Shown here piece after piece: positions 42,700-55,192 of a stretch of 64,000 nucleotides of DNA. A program made the translations under genes and the position numbers. The notes beneath the pieces are model-generated. The model worked only from the letters and a program-made list of their open reading frames with translations. It did not search any database and was not told the origin of the DNA. Source of the stretch: Misgurnus anguillicaudatus. Taxonomy: Eukaryota > Chordata > Actinopteri > Cypriniformes > Cobitidae. Position 1 is the first letter of the stretch, and the number at the start of each line of letters is the position of its first letter. The DNA lies in contig NC_073355.2 of assembly GCF_027580225.2 (NCBI RefSeq), forward strand, positions 17,861,501-17,925,500, read 5' to 3'.

Positions 42700-44410
42700 C
42701 ATGGGCGGAAATCCCGGGGGGGTCGGGGGGGACAGGACCCCCCCATCTGAGGGTTGTCCCCCCTAAAATATCATTAAAATATGTGTTTTGAAAATATTTT
42801 AATGATTTATAATACTTAAAATAGTTGTGTAAGAAGTGAAACAATACAAATGCAAACGGAGCAACAACAAAAAACTTTTAAACATTTTGATTCCCCCTCC
42901 CTTGCCTCACAGTGGTTTGGTCCACTGCCCGCGCCCCTTTTACCTCACCACCGACACACAGTCCGGTAGAGAAGAGACGGAGCAGACGCGTTAATCAGCT
43001 ATATACCTACAATACAACGTTTCCCATCACTTATCAGTTTATCCTCATATGTTTTAAAACTGGACTATTTTGACATGAACATATTTCGTTTTCTGAGAAC
43101 AGAAGCAGATAAACGATCAAGAAAACAGTTTTATGCATTCATGCAGAGGTGAAAATAACAAATTACATTTACTCACCTTGCTGTAACTGAGTTTTTTTGT
43201 GTACTTTTACTTTGAGTAGTTTTTAAAATATGTACTTTACTTTTACATGTTAAAGTATTGTAGGCTACTTTGCTTCAAGTTAAATCATATCCGTTACTGA
43301 ATAAAAAAAATAAAAAAGTAAGGTGATAAAGATGCGCCACGGATGATTGATTGATGGGCGGGGGAACGCGCAAAAAGAACCATGGAGAGGGACGAGACAG
43401 GCGCGGGCTAATGCAGACCCTCAATGCAATTCTTATGAAAGAAACCCCTGGCCATTGACGCAAAGCGATTGTTTCATTCAGGTAGGGTTCATCCTCTCGA
43501 GTACGGGTTTGAGTTTGAGAATTGCTGATCGGGTTTTAACCGCTAATTTGCACGACGCGTTTTTAATATGCGCATTATCTTCCGAGGTCTAGCAGCTTCG
43601 CGTCAAGTCAAACACAACTTAAGAACGTCCTCGAGAATGCGCAGATCATTAGACATTGAGGAGAGAGAGAGAGCGCGAGAGAGAGAGATTGAAAGACATC
43701 AGGTACACAGGTCTGGGAAGCTATAGAATACAATAAACGTGTGAAGGATAAAAGTATTATGGCACTCATCTCATTATATGCTCATTTATGTATATAGTTT
43801 AATAACATAATGTATGTTACCAGCAATACATCAATTACAACCTTACTATAATGATTGTATTTACTGCTGACCTCATATTATTTTTGCTTCAAAAGTGCAT
43901 AACTCACCTGTAAAAATCATTAAATAATTCCATAAATGTTTCTTAGTTATAAAAAAGCTTTTTATTTTATTAACTTTTTGTTATTGCACTTTAATTGTAA
44001 AGATGTTTAAAATTAAAACATAGTTTGAGATGTATACATCCTTCCTTCTTGAAGTAGAAACCTCTCCCCGCTGTAAAAAAGTAACTTTTACTCTTAAAAT
44101 TAAAATGACTTACTTTTTACTTGAGTAGATTTTTAGACCAGTAACTTTACTTTTACTTAAGTAAAATATTATTAAAGTAACTTTACTCTTACTTAAGTAG
44201 AATATTTCATTACTCTTTTCACCTCTGCATTCATGTGTATTAAAATTAAATTTGCGTCCGTTCATAGAGAAAGAGAAATGTTTTCTATCTGTACACATTT
44301 CCTAGCAAGTACAATTTTGCCTGTATTATTGGTGTCCCCTTCAAAAATTGTTCTTGACAAATTTTATGTTTATTGTCCCCCCCAACATTTAGATGAAATT
44401 TCCGCCCCTG
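42700..44410. mobile_element. hAT element (outer)
   Basis: Ends CATGGGCGGAAAT and (inverted) CAGGGGCGGAAAT with an exact 8-bp duplication CCTGCACC at 42692-42699 and 44411-44418. Non-coding. Contains a second hAT element at 43144-44227. Confidence 0.9.
43144..44227. mobile_element. hAT element nested in the outer hAT
   Basis: Ends CAGAGGTGAAAATAAC and (inverted) CAGAGGTGAAAAGAGTAATG; exact 8-bp duplication CATTCATG at 43136-43143 and 44228-44235. The subterminal arms are rich in gtacttttacttt/agtaactttacttt. No transposase seen. Confidence 0.9.
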
Positions 44411-44418
44411 CCTGCACC

Positions 44419-44930
44419 ACGTTTTTTTGTCATATTATTTTTTCGTGTTTTTCAGCACGAATTTAATCTAATGTATTGCAATAGTATATACCAGGGAGCT
44501 GTATTGTTTTACTTTATTTGTCATTAATTTATTACACTTTAAGCGCTATTTACTCAACATTTAATCAGGAGATGTTTATCCTTCTTTATTTGTTTAATAT
44601 TCTGCATGATGATCGCCATTGTAAACCATCGTCAGCAGTACATAATTGTTAATTTACGAGACTGCAGAGTTTTGCTACTGCAATCGTTTCCAAATGTTGC
44701 CGTTTTTCTGAGAAATATTGATTTTTCGATCGGTTTCGTGTGTCAAATACAAGAGTTAATACTACAGTACCCATGAGCCTTATCGACATCTACTATGGTG
44801 AAGGCACCAGCTGAAACTACATGTGGGCCCGCTGCAGATCACAATATTTTCTCAACACATGAACACTAACGTGTGCTTGATAGTTCAACAATACGATGTT
44901 ATGGCCATCAATTTTGATTGTTTCTACTTT
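44419..44930. other. non-coding region
   Basis: AT-rich; start shares cgtgttttt/cgtgcc words with 42560-42690 (the repeat interrupted by the hAT element). No gene. Confidence 0.4.
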
Positions 44931-44934
44931 GATT

Positions 44935-45095
44935 GTAAAAAAAAATAAGTCAGTTTCGGACGCCTGCATTTCCCAGAATCCTCTCTGCCTCCGTTGCTAT
45001 GGAATCTGAGCCAGTCCTCTTTGCTATTGGGTGATTTCTTCTTCGGTACTCGTAATTGACAGGGATTCTCTCATTACGCGTAAATCACTGTTCAG
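44935..45095 (+). promoter_or_regulatory. candidate promoter and non-coding first exon
   Basis: A GC-richer island contains tgcatttcccagaatcctc, close to the ZNF143/STAF-type element (ACTACAnnTCCCAGAATGC). It is followed by a possible first exon ending at a consensus donor (ttcag/gtaagtc at 45096). Suggested promoter of the chromodomain-like transcription unit downstream. Weak. Confidence 0.35.
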
Positions 45096-45417
45096 GTAAG
45101 TCACGATGCTTTCGTTTAAAGTTCACTGTTTGTATAAATGTTATACTTCACGCCTTTCTTTTGGCATTAGGCTGACATTGCCATACCCGTACGAAAATTA
45201 ACCATGTTTTTGTGGTAAAAGTGTAGTAACCACGGTTTGTGTGTATCGATTATTTGCTAAATGGTTTTACTAAACCAAACATGGTTTAACTTCTTTTTCA
45301 AATCCATGGTTATTTCTTAACTGTAGTAAAACAATGTTTAATTTTCGCAAGGGAAGTCTAACGTTTCGTGTTAGAGAATTAAAGTCCCAGAAGCTAACGT
45401 TAACCTAGTTTAAGTTC

Positions 45418-45657
45418 CCTGCTGAAAAAACAGCAAGTCCAGCATATGTTGTGTTTTGGTGCTGATTTGCTAGTGAACACCAGCTAAACCAGCATTAGCA
45501 CCAGCTAAACCAGCATCAAACCAGCATTAGCACCAGGATCCCATGCTGGTCATACCAGCATATGTTGTGTTTTGGTGCTGGTGTGCTGGTGACCACCAGC
45601 TAAACCAGCATAGACCAATAATTCCCATGCTGGTTTGATGCTGTTTTTTTCAGCAGG
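45418..45657. mobile_element. ccagctaaaccagcat repeat element
   Basis: Ends cctgctgaaaaaacagc and gctgtttttttcagcagg are inverted. The interior is built from repeated ccagctaaaccagcat and tgctggt words. A common fish MITE type. Confidence 0.7.
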
Positions 45658-46649
45658 GTTATCAACATTAGGGTAACTTAAAGTGGTCATTGCTTTATTG
45701 TGTGAGCTTAATATAGTCTAAAGTTTTAATATTTGTCTTATAATATTTGTAAGAAAATAGGAATCCCCACTATTGGGGTACACTATTTAAGCCGGCTTAT
45801 ATTAGAGCTAATTTACACTACATAATAAACATTTTCTGTTCTCCCTGCAGATCCTGTCAATCGAATCACCTGTTACAACTTAGATTTAACGTTGCTTATT
45901 TTATAAACCCAAATGCAATTTTAAGAGCCATTGTTTACTACACAAAGCCATAGTTCACTGACAAGCTGGGCCATATCACATACATATCGCAGGCAATCAT
46001 TAATGCGAAATTGCCCCGGTTGTCAGGTAACTATGGCTTTGTGTAGTAAATGCTGCTCCATCTGAAAGCAGGTGATGTTGGTGTACTACTAATCAAAGAA
46101 CCGGCTTTACTGACGAGATGCGCATGACAATCATGTGCGATTTATCGTGCAGCCCTAGTAAGTAGAATTTCTTACATATTGTTGTATATCTCTTTTAATA
46201 TATTGTTTTTATTTTAGTGGCAATTCTCTTCAGTAAACACATTTTCACTTTAACACATCACAGTCCTAAATTATCTACCACAACAAAATATAAGTGACAC
46301 TTGGGAATTCTCTGAATGACAATTAACAAATAGACTGCATTCATACTATTGCAGATTCTGTAGTTCATCCAAAGCAACCTATTTAATGATTAACGTTTGG
46401 CCTTTATTTTGAATAAATTTATACAGTAGATTGTCACTGTCCAATTGCACAATAGTTACCATAGTAACCAGCCAAACCTACTAACCTTATGATGTCATTT
46501 ACGTTTTTGCTGTTTTCTTTTAATGTATTACTCTTTCCTGTTTTCACATACTTGGTTATACAAAAGCTAAACTCACCATGAAGTAAAAAATATCCTGAAT
46601 GACATTAACCAATATTCCATTCAGTAAATACACAATGTTGTCATTGCAG
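45658..46649. other. non-coding region (intron of the candidate unit)
   Basis: No gene. tactacacaaagccatagttc / aactatggctttgtgtagta (about 45935-45960 and 46028-46050) form an inverted repeat. Confidence 0.4.
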
Positions 46650-49600
46650 CTTGACAAACTCCATGCTACTGGATACAAGCCAGTTCTGCTTCGTGAAAAG
46701 GAGACCAAGAAGCAAAATATTAAGTGTGAGAGATTATCGCCTATTTTTAAAGTCACAGTTCACAGCTTGTGTTGAGTAGGCAAACGATTTGATCAATATT
46801 AAATTCTTAAAGGGGACATATCATGAAAATCTGACTTTTTCCATGTAAAAGTGCTATAATTGGGTCCCCAGTGCTTCTATCAACCTAGAAAATGTAAAAA
46901 AAAAAAAAAACGGTAACACAAACCATTTTCTGCAAGCATGTGGAAAAAATAGGTCATTGGCTCCCCGTGTGATGTCAAAAGATTCCACTCCTACAAAGTG
47001 GCTATTTTAACATTTTATAATAAATTATCTATATGCTATTTTAAGCTAAAACTTTACATACATACTGTGGGGACCCCAAGTCTTATGAAATGTTCCCTTT
47101 GAAAGGACAGCTCACTCCATAAAACTGAAATTCAGTCATCAACACCTAAACTCATTGACAGTAAAACGTTGGGAGAGGTTTTTGTTTTTAAATAACCACA
47201 AAGTTTGTTAGCACAACACTGGATCTTTTCAAAACATTTGAAGTATTTCAATATTTATCTAACCTTAGACACAGTCAAACAGCACTCCATCAAACCATTC
47301 TGTAAGATTTGGCAAACAACAACTTATAAGACAACTGACTCAAACAATTTCTACAGTCCACTGCTTTTACCTGCATAGTATTGTGAGGTTTGAAAGCATT
47401 TGCACAAGATTTGGGGATGAAGAATTATATTGTTTATTTTGATAGCAAACTACTATGATTATGTGATTGATCGGTATATCATGAATATTAATTAAGACAT
47501 GGATAGTTGTGCATGGGGTACTTTTAAGGTAATTTCTATTTATAGCTTGCAGCACACTGGCCTACAATCAACTTGGTAATTTGTGACGTAAGGAATACCG
47601 TTTCCAGGTCCACGCCTTCACTGATTTTGAGTGAAATCTAAACAGACATTTACAACATGTTATGGTCCTATAGAATCAATCAAATATAGATTTGCACATA
47701 TCTAATACATCCAATAGTCTATCGTTCTTTTTTCTAATGAACACAAAGTGTGTTTAACAGAAGAAATACAATTCATAAAGGTTTAGAACAACATGAGGAT
47801 CAAAAATTATAACAGAATTTTCATTTTTTGGTCAACTATCCCTTTAAAGTCTTATGTTTTAAAACATCCATATGATTTAACCTGCACAGGTTGGACCCAG
47901 GATTCCAGTGGCATTATGATCAGCTGGTTACACTACACCTCACACCCTGTGACCCACTGGAGAATGCAAACAACTGGAAGAGATGACAAACATGGTGGAG
48001 GGACAGGTGGACGCAGCGAACACTATGGAAGGGCAGCTGGAGCAGGCGAGCACTACGAAGGGCCAAGGTAATTAAGACAGATTTTTAGAGTTGCCATTTA
48101 TATCTGGGTTTCAAGTACTTAACCTATGGGTTACCTTAACGCTACCTGTTGTCCAGTGTTTTCCCATAGAGCTTTATTCAGGTTAAGGCTGATATATTTT
48201 TAGCATCAACATTGCATTGTGTGCATGTGAAATGGTCACATTGCAGGACGCATGAAATCAAGTTGCGAAAATGAACTCAAACATGTCATGTTATAGGGTT
48301 TTCTGACATTAAAATAGGTGTCTTTGTCATGTGTCATCAAGACATCAAAAAACACACAATGTGGATTGTCATTTGTAAGTGCAAAAAATCTTAAGTGCAA
48401 AATTATTATTCCTATGTATTTTTACGTTAGGAATAATTGATGACGGGCAGTCGAATATTCAAAAATAATGCACATTCAGGGTGGTAATGTGGCATGATGC
48501 AAAGTGAAGTATCACATCGCAGGTGTACATTAATTTCAAATAATTCAAAGGACCGGAGTCAATTATTACACTTATACTTGTAGCTGTAGGTGTTAAATAT
48601 GGTCATAGTCTAGTCTTTCTTGTTTCATAAAGACACAATTGAATGATTAGATGTGCTTATTACAGGCCTGTGACTAGGCTACTTTTTAAGATTTCAATAT
48701 ATTGGGATAATTTGAATATTAAAAAATACTATGAAATGTACTTTGAATGGGTTAACAGAGGAAGATTGACAGCACTAATCTGTACTTACAAGCTGACATG
48801 TAACGTTGTATAAATCTGTTCAGCCGCACCAGAATATTTTGCCACTCAGATCAACCATAAAGTAGATTTGATTTTGGTCATGCTTCATTTTTTGTACATG
48901 CAATACACTATAGACATTTTTAAAAGTAAAGCAAACTCTTGACACCAGCTGAAACACAGTTACATTGCTTATAGAGCACCCATAACAAAAGGCTATTTTA
49001 AAAAAAAAAACAGTTACAGAAGATGTTAAGTATCATGTATACAGTAGATCCTTAATGTCCTTGTTTATAAACACTTAACTTAAAACTTTAAATCACAATA
49101 ACTATACATGTACTTCACACTTATACATGTACTGCCGCACAGTGATGTTGTTATTGTCCAGTATTTGAAATAAGAAGTTAAAGGTTTATTTGGTTAATGG
49201 GTAATATTCTTTCTTCAAACCCACAGGTGTCTACACATGGTCAGCCACAGTCACAAATCTTGCACTCTGTCGCAAAAAGAAAAAGCCAAAAATCTGTGCT
49301 ATATAAATAAACCTTGAGTTGACTTGATCTGTTTTGTCCACTTTCGACCACTTCATCCTAATTACTGTGAGAAACTGAGCGAGACCCTCTGCTTTCGTTT
49401 AAAAGTGAGCGGGAGAATTGGCGGGTTTAAATTGACGCAAACTAATATTATGTCAAAGTCTGCTGCTTGTGGTGTTAGTAAACATGCTGCACAGTGTTTT
49501 GTACATGTTTATGTAAGAGCTTTTTCTGATTTTTCAGAGCCATTGATGAAATAAGCTTGCACAACTTTTACATGCTCACAAAATGAAAGCCTACCTCTGA

Positions 49601-52178
49601 ATGTGGTCGAAAGTGGATGAGCCCAAAACGTTTTGAACACTGTTTAAACCTGTGTTTAGTGTAGTCCACTTGTAATCCGATCGACCAGAATGCATCTTAA
49701 TCTTAGTGCATATAGCTGCATTCAGACTAGCAGTGACTAGCGCAGAGCGACGCGATCTCATTAATTTCAATGCCAGCTCGATGACACGAGCGACAGTGAC
49801 CTTTGGGGACCGGATTGGGGATGTCCAGCCGAACAACAAATTTAAGAAAAGTTTAAAGCCTCATACATATTACGTGTGACTTTGTTGCTGTGGCGCTCGT
49901 CTCTTTCAAATAGGTCGTTAGGGGAGTGTCTAAATCTAGTTGTAATAAACAAATGATTAACGTCCACTCCAGTAACTGACTACAGATGGATGACAGGAAC
50001 TCAACTGCTTTGCTCTCATTGGTAGTCACTTCAGAAAGTAGCTCATCATTTGTATAAAGTTAAACTTTTCTCAACCTTGTCTCAAATTTGACACACCCAT
50101 TCAGAAGCCAACGGTCATTGTCAGTCGTGTCGCCAGAAGTCACCAAGCTTCCATTGAAATAAATGAAATTGTGTCGCACTGCTACTGCTAGTCTGAATGC
50201 AGCTTAACTTTGTGCAAATGATGAGTGATTTTCTGGAGCAACTACCAGTGAGAGCGAAGCAGTGGAGTTCATGTCATCCGTCACTTATCAGTTACTGGAG
50301 TGGACGTTACTCATTTGTTTATGACAACCAGATTTAGAAACACCCCCAAACGACCTCTTGAAGAGACGAGCGACAAAATCGCTTATGTGAATGTACCTTT
50401 AGTCTTTTCACTTGTCAGAGCACCGGCAATCAAGTCTATTCCACTAGAGCAGTGTTTTTCAACCCTGCTCCTGGAGGACCCCCTTCCAGAAAGTTTTAGA
50501 TGTCTCCTTATTTAAAACACCTGAACCAACTCATCAGCCTCCTTCCAGAATGTCTTCTTAACAAGCTGATAAGTTAAAACAGGTGTGTTGATTAAGGAGA
50601 CATCTAAAACATTCTGGAAGGAGGTCCTCCAGGACCAGGGTTGAAGAACACTGCACTAGAGTAATGCCTTAATAAATTCAACTCTGTTCCACATTTTAGT
50701 TGCTGCTTCCTCAAATCCGTTTCGCTTGTCTAATTTAAGCCGTTTCTCAATGTCAAGGATACTTCCTTGGCAGGACTAGTCCTTACAAGTCACTTCCTTC
50801 AGAGGCTAGGCGAGGCTCCTTTTAAGCATTCGGAGAACACGTTAAATGGAACAGGCTAGCAAGTGCACGTCATTACGTCATTGGGTGATTGAAAGGTGTG
50901 CTTTCGGTGCTGCTCGCATAGGATTGTGGGTGATTTCAGCGCGTGAAGAATACAAATTTGCATCCTTTCCTGTATATGGGATATTTCTCGAATGAAGGAC
51001 TCAGTCCTTGGCTGAAATTTCGAGGATCCTCGACATTGGAACAGTCCTTCGACGGACGTCGATGACGTAACATCCTCGAAATTCTAGCTTCCGAGGATCC
51101 TTCCTTGACATTGGGAAACGGCTTTAGAGTCCCTATAAATTAAACTCCATTTTGTTTTTGTTTTTACTACTTTGCATGATGCACTTCCACAACACGCTAA
51201 ACAAAGCTTTTAGGTTATAAAAGCATTTTTTTAATATTAAAATGCACCAGAATACAAGAAAATGGTATCTACCCCAGTAAATATTTTAGACCCACACACA
51301 TTTTTTTGTTTCTGATGCCCATGTTTAGTACCAGACACATATTACAACTAAGCATTTTGTCGTCTTTTTATTAATGAGTTTTTTCTTAGTGGATATATGA
51401 CTGGACTTTAATCTTCTATCCTACAGGTGGATCAAAGTTTATGCCTGATAAGAAAAAGCTTAAAAGGAGTAAGTGTACGTAAACATTGATGCTTTTGTCA
51501 GTGTGTTGACATTGCTATTTTACCCCTGGTTATTTGTTATAGTTCTATTGCTTATTTCTCTAACTACAACAGTCACAAAGGTTAGATAGTCATAAAAGAA
51601 ATGCATAGTGACCATATGCAGAGTCGAATATAGGATTCAAATACTTCCTTGTGGGTAATAAATAACATTGATATCGTAATTGTTAGGTAGATACTTTCTG
51701 TTTTTAGTCTTTTTGAATTGCAGGCTAAGAAGGAACAGAAAAATTCATGATCAGATGCTGTAAATATCAACATTGACCCACTGTGTTAGTTAAACTTAAT
51801 GCCTATAGCCAAACATAATCTAAAAACCATGCGTAAAATGAAATTCATCTGTTTGCTTTTTTGTTTTGTTGTTTCCTTAATAGGGCAAAGCAGACATATT
51901 GGTGGACTGGGAGCCCTGTCCAGTATGGTATGTAATCTTCTGTTTGCTTATCAATTAATGCATGCATTATTTATTTATTTATTTATTCACTTTAACTTTG
52001 TTTGTTTTTTATTTGGCTACAATAATTTTCTCATCTGAACTGTTTCACAAATGACAAAAAAGAAACGTATATTTATAAAAGACATGTTATAATTTGTGCT
52101 CCACACTTTCTCTTCTGTTTTAGTGATGAGATTTGGACCCATCCCTGGCAGCCAAAGGATTCTCTCCAAATTAATTAA
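46650..52178 (+). CDS. candidate multi-exon gene ending in a chromodomain-like segment
   Basis: The best support is in the last three exons, which join in phase: 51427-51468, 51884-51927 and 52124-52178 (stop TAA). They read VDQSLCLIRKSLKG, GKADILVDWEPCPV, then CDEIWTHPWQPKDSLQIN, resembling a chromodomain (aliphatic strand, basic GK turn, ILVDW, later W-x-P). AATAAA follows at 52187. Earlier exons with good splice sites (46650-46723, 47890-48067, 49227 onward) are possible. Their frames do not connect cleanly, so they may be alternative, non-coding or unrelated. Chromodomains bind methylated histones and also occur in retroelement integrases. The family is not identified. Confidence 0.45.
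46807..47098. mobile_element. degenerate, internally deleted TTAA MITE
   Basis: Starts cttaaaggggacatatcatg, keeps tctatcaacctagaaaatg and gcaagcatgtgg, loses the middle, and ends tgttccctttg. Confidence 0.65.
47103..47843. mobile_element. TTAA-type MITE with AGGGATAGTT-like ends
   Basis: Left aaaggacagctcactccata, right ggtcaactatccctttaaag, bounded by TTGA (47099-47102) and TTAA (47844-47847). Resembles the abundant fish repeat starting AAAGGGATAGTTCACCC. Confidence 0.6.
48068..49226 (+). other. non-coding region (intron of the candidate unit)
   Basis: AT-rich, no gene or clear repeat recognised. Confidence 0.4.
49330..50420. mobile_element. fold-back repeat complex
   Basis: Nested inverted repeats: tccactttcgaccacttcatc (49340) against gtggtcgaaagtggatgag (49603); ctgcattcagactagcagtg (49713) against tagtctgaatgcagct (50190); gtctaaatctagttgtaata...cgtccactccagtaactg (49930-49977) against agttactggagtggacg...aaccagatttagaaacac (50290-50342). 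Several non-autonomous elements inserted into each other. Small ORFs here are incidental. Confidence 0.6.
50450..50653. mobile_element. 204-bp hAT MITE
   Basis: Ends CAGTGTTTTTCAACCCTG inverted at both sides; exact 8-bp duplication CACTAGAG at 50442-50449 and 50654-50661. Confidence 0.9.
50738..51123. mobile_element. 386-bp MITE, Harbinger-like
   Basis: Ends AGCCGTTTCTCAATGTCAAGG inverted (AGCCGTTTCCCAATGTCAAG) with a 3-bp duplication TTA at 50735-50737 and 51124-51126, as in PIF/Harbinger elements. Confidence 0.7.
51127..51426 (+). other. non-coding region
   Basis: AT-rich, nothing recognised; probable intron. Confidence 0.4.
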
Positions 52179-52186
52179 AATAATTA

Positions 52187-52192
52187 AATAAA
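52187..52192 (+). terminator. polyadenylation signal of the chromodomain-like unit
   Basis: AATAAA 9 bases after the stop codon at 52178. Confidence 0.5.
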
Positions 52193-54557
52193 AATTGTAT
52201 TACACTAAAATTCCATTTTGGTTTCTGACTATTTATTACATTTTTCTGTGCTGCATTTGAAGTCATATTTTCCTTCTGTAGTGGTAAAAGGTGGAAATGT
52301 TCAAGAAATTCAGGAAATGTGATGCATGGAGTTTCTTTATTCTTTATTCACCAGGAGCTTGAGCATTGCTATTCACCTCTTCATCACCACCACCACCACC
52401 ACCAGTGTTAAGACTCCAATTGAGGATTCCTTTATATATCATGAATTTCTCTGCACCTACATGTGGTCAATTTGCCAAAGGCTGCATCATTTAAATTTGT
52501 TGTGCATCTCAATAATGCATTTGTTTGATCACTCTTTAAGCTTCTAGTGAATAATTAAGCAATAAATAAGCGTTTGGTCTCTTTTACCTGTATCTTTGTG
52601 AAGAACCACAAATATTGCAAAAGATAATCCTTTTTGTTTTTACTATTCCATACATCATATTAATTCCAAACACAATATGACGGTGACATGGTTATGAAAA
52701 AGCAGAACAAAGAAATAACTTTGCCTTAGGTTGTTTTAAGTGGATGGTTTTGAAATGCCAATTAGAGATAATACTTATAAATATAGGTTACTTATCTGGA
52801 TCACTATTATATACTAGCATTAAACCGTTTTTGTCACTAGTTAACAACTATTGTGAACTGAAAGTCTTTGTCTGGAGAGTAGACATACCTTTTGAAAGTA
52901 TTTACTGTTTAATATAAGATCGCTATTTGAATTGTAGGCCTACAGTAACACCCGCCGACATTGACCTTGAATTCAGTTCGTAGGCTACTAGCTAAACTAC
53001 CCCGAATGAACTGACATACTGCCGTGTTTTTCAACCTGAACATGTAAATACAAAATAATAATTTATGTTTCGGCTGTTTAAACTAAAATATCGATGATTT
53101 ATAAATAGTAAATCTGTATAACCATATTCACGCTCTGAAAACCGGAAGAACTACAAGTATTATGGCTGATTTGTACGCTTTGTACGAAGCTCTATGGCGC
53201 GTTACTCTGGATGTTGTAGTTTATAAGCACATGGGAGACGGCTGAACACTCTACAATATCACCAATAAACTGTCGTCCTCGCTATATAGTATATGTATGT
53301 TTTACCTGTAGTAGGTTATTGAAACGCATAGTATAAATACATTTTATAGCCCTAACCCTAATTCAAGTCTGAAGAACTTCAAATATGGACACCGATTTGC
53401 ATGCTTAGTAAAAAGTTCAAGGGCGTGTCTCTGCTGGGAATTGTAGTCTTTAAATACATTGGTATATTCACCATAATTAGAAAGTGGTAATATAAAGCTG
53501 ATGGTCCCCCAAGGGTTTTAAGGGGTGGGGAAAACATTAGTGTTGTCAGATTTTAAAAGTCTAATTGTTAAATGGGTGAAAATTGCTTATGGGCTATTTT
53601 TACTCCACTTTCGGATGGTGACCAGTAGTGACTATACTCATGTGATAAGTGAGGTCCAGAACTGTGTATAACTATTGGTCTCACATCTGTAGACATTCTT
53701 GTTGCTGGATTATAAGCTTTCAACAATGGTAAAATGTTAAGGTTTAAGGGTCAGAATTTAGAAAGCATGAGCCATGTAGAATCTTTACACTCACATATGT
53801 TACTCCCCAGGTCAAGACCTTTCCAAGGATGCATTTGGTATAGCTCTATGATAAAATGTTTTTTTTCCTCATTTCACTGATTCAAGCTGTCCCTGGCCTA
53901 GTTTCAGAGAGCACTTCGAAGGCCTATTATATACACAAATAAACACAAAGCTTCATTTTTATTTTGTTATTTTATGTAGAAATAGTGCCCAAATTAGTTT
54001 GAGTTCTTCAATATGTTTAGTCATGTGACAAAGTTTTAATTCTCATAATTTCTTGGACATGACTTTGCATGCATAGCTTCACAGAACCCTTTGAAAAGAA
54101 ACTATTTGACATGGCCTGAATTATTACCTTATTTGGATAATGACATCCAAGATCTATGTTGTCTGCCTTAACCAGTGGTTTTCAATCTTGTCCCAGGTGA
54201 CCCACGGCTATGCATAATTTCTAGATCTACATTAACTGACAAACCAATTTCTGTTTATGGATCTCTCCATAATCTCAGAGCTGATGATCTGAAACCCAGG
54301 TGATCCACTCCTCTGCACATTTTGCATGTCTCCCTTATCTGATTTAGATCATCAGCTCATTAAGGGAGAGATCCATTTACAAATCTGGGTTCTGGGTGTG
54401 TCAGTTAAGGAAAACATACAAAATATGCAGAGCTGTGGGTCCTACTGATCTAGTTTGAGCTCTACCACTGCTAGAACACTTTCTGCTAGAATCATTACAT
54501 CATCAAATATAAGCAAAAGCAAGCGGTTTGAAGATAAGTAAAATATATGCCTTAAAG
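52193..54557. other. non-coding region
   Basis: No gene supported. gggaattgtagtctttaa at 53437 and ttgtagtttataagcac at 53211 resemble ZNF143-type promoter words; a diverged promoter-like duplication may lie at 53100-53460. A diverged hAT MITE of the tctcccttatctg/aagggagaga type lies around 54170-54440. Confidence 0.35.
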
Positions 54558-54695
54558 GAAGGGTCACCAGTCTTGCTCCTGGATGGCTAGTGTCTTTGCA
54601 GAGTTTAGCTCCAGCCCTTCAGGTGTATTTGATTAGGGTTGGGGCTAAACTCTGCAGAGACACCGAGCCATCAGGAGCAGGATTGTTGACCCCTG
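54558..54695. mobile_element. 138-bp hAT MITE
   Basis: Inverted ends gaagggtcaccagtcttgc and gcaggattgttgacccctg; 8-bp duplication CCTTAAAG at 54550-54557 and 54696-54703. Confidence 0.8.
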
Positions 54696-55011
54696 CCTTA
54701 AAGCATGGGTCCCCAACCTTTTTTGTGAGCAAGGGCTACCACAATGGATAAAACAATTCTGCAGGGCCACTTTTTTTAAAAATAGTCTACTAAAAACTTT
54801 TTTGTTTTACTTGATTTTTATTTTATTTTACTTGTTAATGTTTTATAATAGTTTAAAATGTTAACGTACATAAAAGAAGCCAAGCTAATATAAAAATATG
54901 TAATAAATAAATAGTCCTGTTTAATAAATAAAATTAAATTAAGGCTATTAGTAGAGTGTGCTTTGACAATTCACAAGGCAACCTTGTTGGAGACCAATGC
55001 ATGCATTAAAG

Positions 55012-55184
55012 CAGGGGTGGGCATTCCTGGTCCTGGAGGGCTACTGTCCTGCAAAGTTTAGCTCCAACCATAATCAAACACACCTGAAAAATCCTAATCA
55101 AAGGCTGTAATCAAAGGTTTGATTAAGGTTGGCGCTAAACTTTGCAGGACAGTAGCCCTCCAGGACCAGGAATGCCCACCCCTG
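55012..55184. mobile_element. 173-bp hAT MITE
   Basis: Perfect inverted ends CAGGGGTGGGCATTCCTGG; duplication cattaaag/ctttaaag (7 of 8) at 55004-55011 and 55185-55192. Confidence 0.85.
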
Positions 55185-55192
55185 CTTTAAAG

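Noticed and set aside
47793..48071. 92-codon + ORF ending in Gly-rich sequence
   Set aside because: The tract has splice sites at both ends, but this frame has no recognisable domain. It was kept only as a possible exon of the candidate unit.
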